This document shows, piece by piece, positions 62,165 through 64,000 of a stretch of 64,000 bases of DNA. Each line of letters starts with the position of its first letter. Position 1 is the stretch's first letter. The stretch covers positions 62,001 through 126,000 of the forward strand of contig CACYQX010000001.1 of the NCBI GenBank assembly GCA_902776725.1, written 5' to 3'. The translations under genes and the position numbers were made by a program. The stretch comes from an uncultured Eubacteriales bacterium (lineage in GTDB: Bacteria > Bacillota > Clostridia > Peptostreptococcales > Anaerovoracaceae). The notes under the pieces were generated by a model, which worked only from the letters and a program-made list of their open reading frames with translations, was not told where the DNA came from and did not search any database.

Positions 62165-64000
62165 CTAGTCTCCTACGACGATTTCCGCAGCCTTTAGCGT
62201 ATGTGTTTCTTCATCCGCTACGAGTCTCAAAACTCGCTTGTATGTCGATGCAGGTTTTCCGTCGTTTGTAACTTCGTTAATCCTCACGATGACATAATAA
62301 CTGTCGCCGTTCTTTCTCGCTTCGCCTACTTCTAATTTGGTGATTGCATGGAGAACTATCGCGTCCGCCTTGATTCCCGAAACGTCGGTCATAAGCTTGC
62401 TATCTTCTTGTATGAGTCCAAGCACTGCATCGCTGTCCTTGTTCATGCGCTCGACGAGTTTGGAGTAATAATCCGAAACCATTTCGAAAATTGCGTCGTT
62501 ATACGTTACGCTCTCTCCGCTTTCGTTCTTATACCATTCTCCGTCAACAAAGATTGCACTGCTATAGAATTCATCGAGAGAGTACTCTCTTCCGGCTTCC
62601 ATAGTGAGTTCCGGAGCTTCTATCGCTTCACCAAAGCCTCCCTCCGAGGCATTGAAACCTTCGTTGACCTTGCGTCTCAAATTCGATTCCGCATTTTCAG
62701 GTGTCTCTTCAGGTTTGGTTGTCTCAGGCTCTGTCGTCTCTGCACTTGTGCTTTCGTTTGTATTGGCGTTTGCGTTCGCATTGGCGCCGCTGTCGGATGT
62801 ATTGTTCGTATCCGTTTCTACAGTCTCACTGAGTTCCGCCTCGCTCGCAGGAGCCGCTTCTTCTTCCGAAGTGATGCCTTTGATGTTGTCCCAGAAATCG
62901 AGGACTGCTTTTCCGGCTGTTGTTTCTCTTCCGAACGTAATCAGGATGGAGATTATCGCGGCGAGTGCAAGAAGCGCCGTGAGGATTCCCATCATAACTT
63001 TTCTGATAACGTTTCCGCCGCGTCTCGGCTCGTAGTATTCTTCCGCGTCATCATCAAATGCGCGCGGCATCTCGCGATCCATCGCTCTTACGCCATGCGT
63101 CATATTGACCGCGATTTTAAAATCCTCCGTGCCCTTTCCCGAGGCCTTTTCATCAGGATTTAGAAACTCGGGATTGAGAACGATTACGTTTGAACGCTTT
63201 TGGATGTTGGATGTTTCTTCTTCCTCATCCTCATCTATTTCTACGGGTTCTTCCTTGGTCTTGCGGCGAAAGAAACCCTTCTTTTCTTTTTTTGTTTCCG
63301 GTTTTTTCTCTGCAGCCTCTGCCGGTTTTTCCTCTGCAGATGCGGCTTCGGCACTATCGCCCTCCTGCTTTTCTATCGGCTCATCGAGAAAATCTTCGTC
63401 ATCTTCAAAGCCTTCTTCAGGCGGCTCTTCTTCAGGATCGAGAACGGCCTTCTGAATCGCCTTTCCCGTTGCGATTCCCGATGCGGTTGCCGGAGCGTAT
63501 TTGTCAAGGTCCGCTGCTGCATTGTGAGCGGCAGCGCTCGGCTGCGCCGTATAAGTCGGCGCCGCGTAGGCAGGTGTCGAATAAGGCTGATCCGCGTAGT
63601 TCGGTGCAGCGTAAGTTGATGTTGCATAGCTCGGTGTGCTTGCTGCACCTACCGAATCGGCTATCGGCTTATCAAAATCAGCAAAGAGCTTGTCGAGCAT
63701 GTCGAGCGTCGCCTGCGCTTCCTGATTGATGGATGATTTCTGAGTATCAAATGCGCCAATCGAAGCGGCGATTGCCGCTGCATTATTCTCCGCCTCAGCA
63801 AAGAGCGCATCCGTGGCCGTCTGTGTTGGCTGTGCGGGTGCAGGTGTCGGCTGTGCGGGTGCGGGTGCCGGTGCTGGTTCCGGCTGCGGTTCGGTTTCGA
63901 TTTCCGGCTCAATCGCGATCTCCGGCTCAACCGCGATTTCCGGCTCAACCGCGATTTCCGGCTCGGCTGCGATTTCCGGCTCGATCGGGATTTCCAAATC
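62165..64000 (-). CDS. single-pass membrane protein with repeats, 5' end missing
   Basis: The frame stays open to the window edge, so the N-terminus is unknown. The visible part has a Glu-Pro-Glu-Ile-Ala repeat tract, a Pro/Ala linker, tyrosine-rich YAAPxY repeats, acidic stretches and a basic FFRRKTKEE segment. One membrane helix (KVMMGILTALLALAAIISILITF) follows, then a Thr/Asn/Glu-rich linker and a folded outer domain (about 460-610: EYSLDEFYSSAIFVDGEWYKNES...SYYVIVRINEV). A topology with a long cytoplasmic part and an outer domain is likely. No family recognised. It precedes the sensor genes by 46 bp and may belong to their operon. Confidence 0.75.
   Translation of the reverse strand, partial: DLEIPIEPEIAAEPEIAVEPEIAVEPEIAIEPEIETEPQPEPAPAPAPAQPTPAPAQPTQTATDALFAEAENNAAAIAASIGAFDTQKSSINQEAQATLDMLDKLFADFDKPIADSVGAASTPSYATSTYAAPNYADQPYSTPAYAAPTYTAQPSAAAHNAAADLDKYAPATASGIATGKAIQKAVLDPEEEPPEEGFEDDEDFLDEPIEKQEGDSAEAASAEEKPAEAAEKKPETKKEKKGFFRRKTKEEPVEIDEDEEEETSNIQKRSNVIVLNPEFLNPDEKASGKGTEDFKIAVNMTHGVRAMDREMPRAFDDDAEEYYEPRRGGNVIRKVMMGILTALLALAAIISILITFGRETTAGKAVLDFWDNIKGITSEEEAAPASEAELSETVETDTNNTSDSGANANANANTNESTSAETTEPETTKPEETPENAESNLRRKVNEGFNASEGGFGEAIEAPELTMEAGREYSLDEFYSSAIFVDGEWYKNESGESVTYNDAIFEMVSDYYSKLVERMNKDSDAVLGLIQEDSKLMTDVSGIKADAIVLHAITKLEVGEARKNGDSYYVIVRINEVTNDGKPASTYKRVLRLVADEETHTLKAAEIVVGD
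63899..63988. repeat. five 18-bp tandem repeats
   Basis: Five near-identical 18-bp units encode the EIAxEP repeats of the partial membrane protein. Copy number is likely variable. Confidence 0.9.

Overview
The window looks like part of a chromosome from an anaerobic, butyrate-forming Bacillota, class Clostridia. The evidence is a butyryl-CoA:acetate CoA-transferase, a biotin-dependent Na+-pumping oxaloacetate decarboxylase, ECF vitamin transporters, strong AGGAGG-type ribosome sites, TTG/GTG starts, and sortase-anchored pili with the 'ALILPAIT'-type N-terminus known from Clostridia. A family such as Anaerovoracaceae would fit, but I cannot prove the genus. Nearly all genes are on the minus strand. 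No tRNA, rRNA, CRISPR array or intact mobile element was seen.

Layout. 1-6.5 kb: the end of a class II aldolase, nicotinate phosphoribosyltransferase, an Hsp70-like/membrane protein pair and the CoA-transferase, read from a clear promoter at 6.42 kb. 6.5-8.8 kb: two gene remnants joined at about 6705 and two membrane-protein genes. 8.8-18.2 kb: a folate one-carbon and DNA-repair operon (fchA-folD-folT-folC/5-FCL fusion-uvrB-yhbY-uvrA). 18.3-25.2 kb: a C39-like protein, a DUF937 protein, pyrK-pyrD with an ABC exporter pair, and padR with a DUF1700/DUF4097 gene. 25.2-25.5 kb: a compact RNA locus shaped like a type I toxin-antitoxin module. 25.6-33 kb: Na+ pump subunits, a malate/lactate dehydrogenase and an ABC uptake system whose permease and ATPase are fused. 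33.1-35.4 kb: a coiled-coil protein and two sortases. 35.5-43.3 kb: the ECF energising module with an S component, a divergent MocR-type regulator, ApbE and aminopeptidase P. 43.4-64 kb: a pilus/adhesin island with three LPXTG pilins, a 2824-residue adhesin, a signal peptidase, a two-component system with two sensors, and a partial membrane protein.

How the parts fit. The fchA-folD-folT-folC block supplies and interconverts tetrahydrofolate C1 units. Malate dehydrogenase followed by oxaloacetate decarboxylase could turn malate into pyruvate and a sodium gradient. The EcfA1A2T module probably powers both the neighbouring S component and FolT.

The most interesting signal is regulatory. Five promoters share an operator with the core CAAAAGTANKAT, lying 20-22 bp upstream of the -10 box. 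They serve the three LPXTG pilin/adhesin transcripts at 45.3, 55.7 and 57.0 kb, the coiled-coil/signal peptidase operon at 58.3 kb, and the sortase operon at 35.4 kb. This ties the distant sortases to the pilins and suggests one regulon, possibly run by the LuxR-type response regulator at 58.4-59.0 kb. Three of the five promoters also carry a GTTACC-N5-GYTACY repeat about 45 bp farther upstream.
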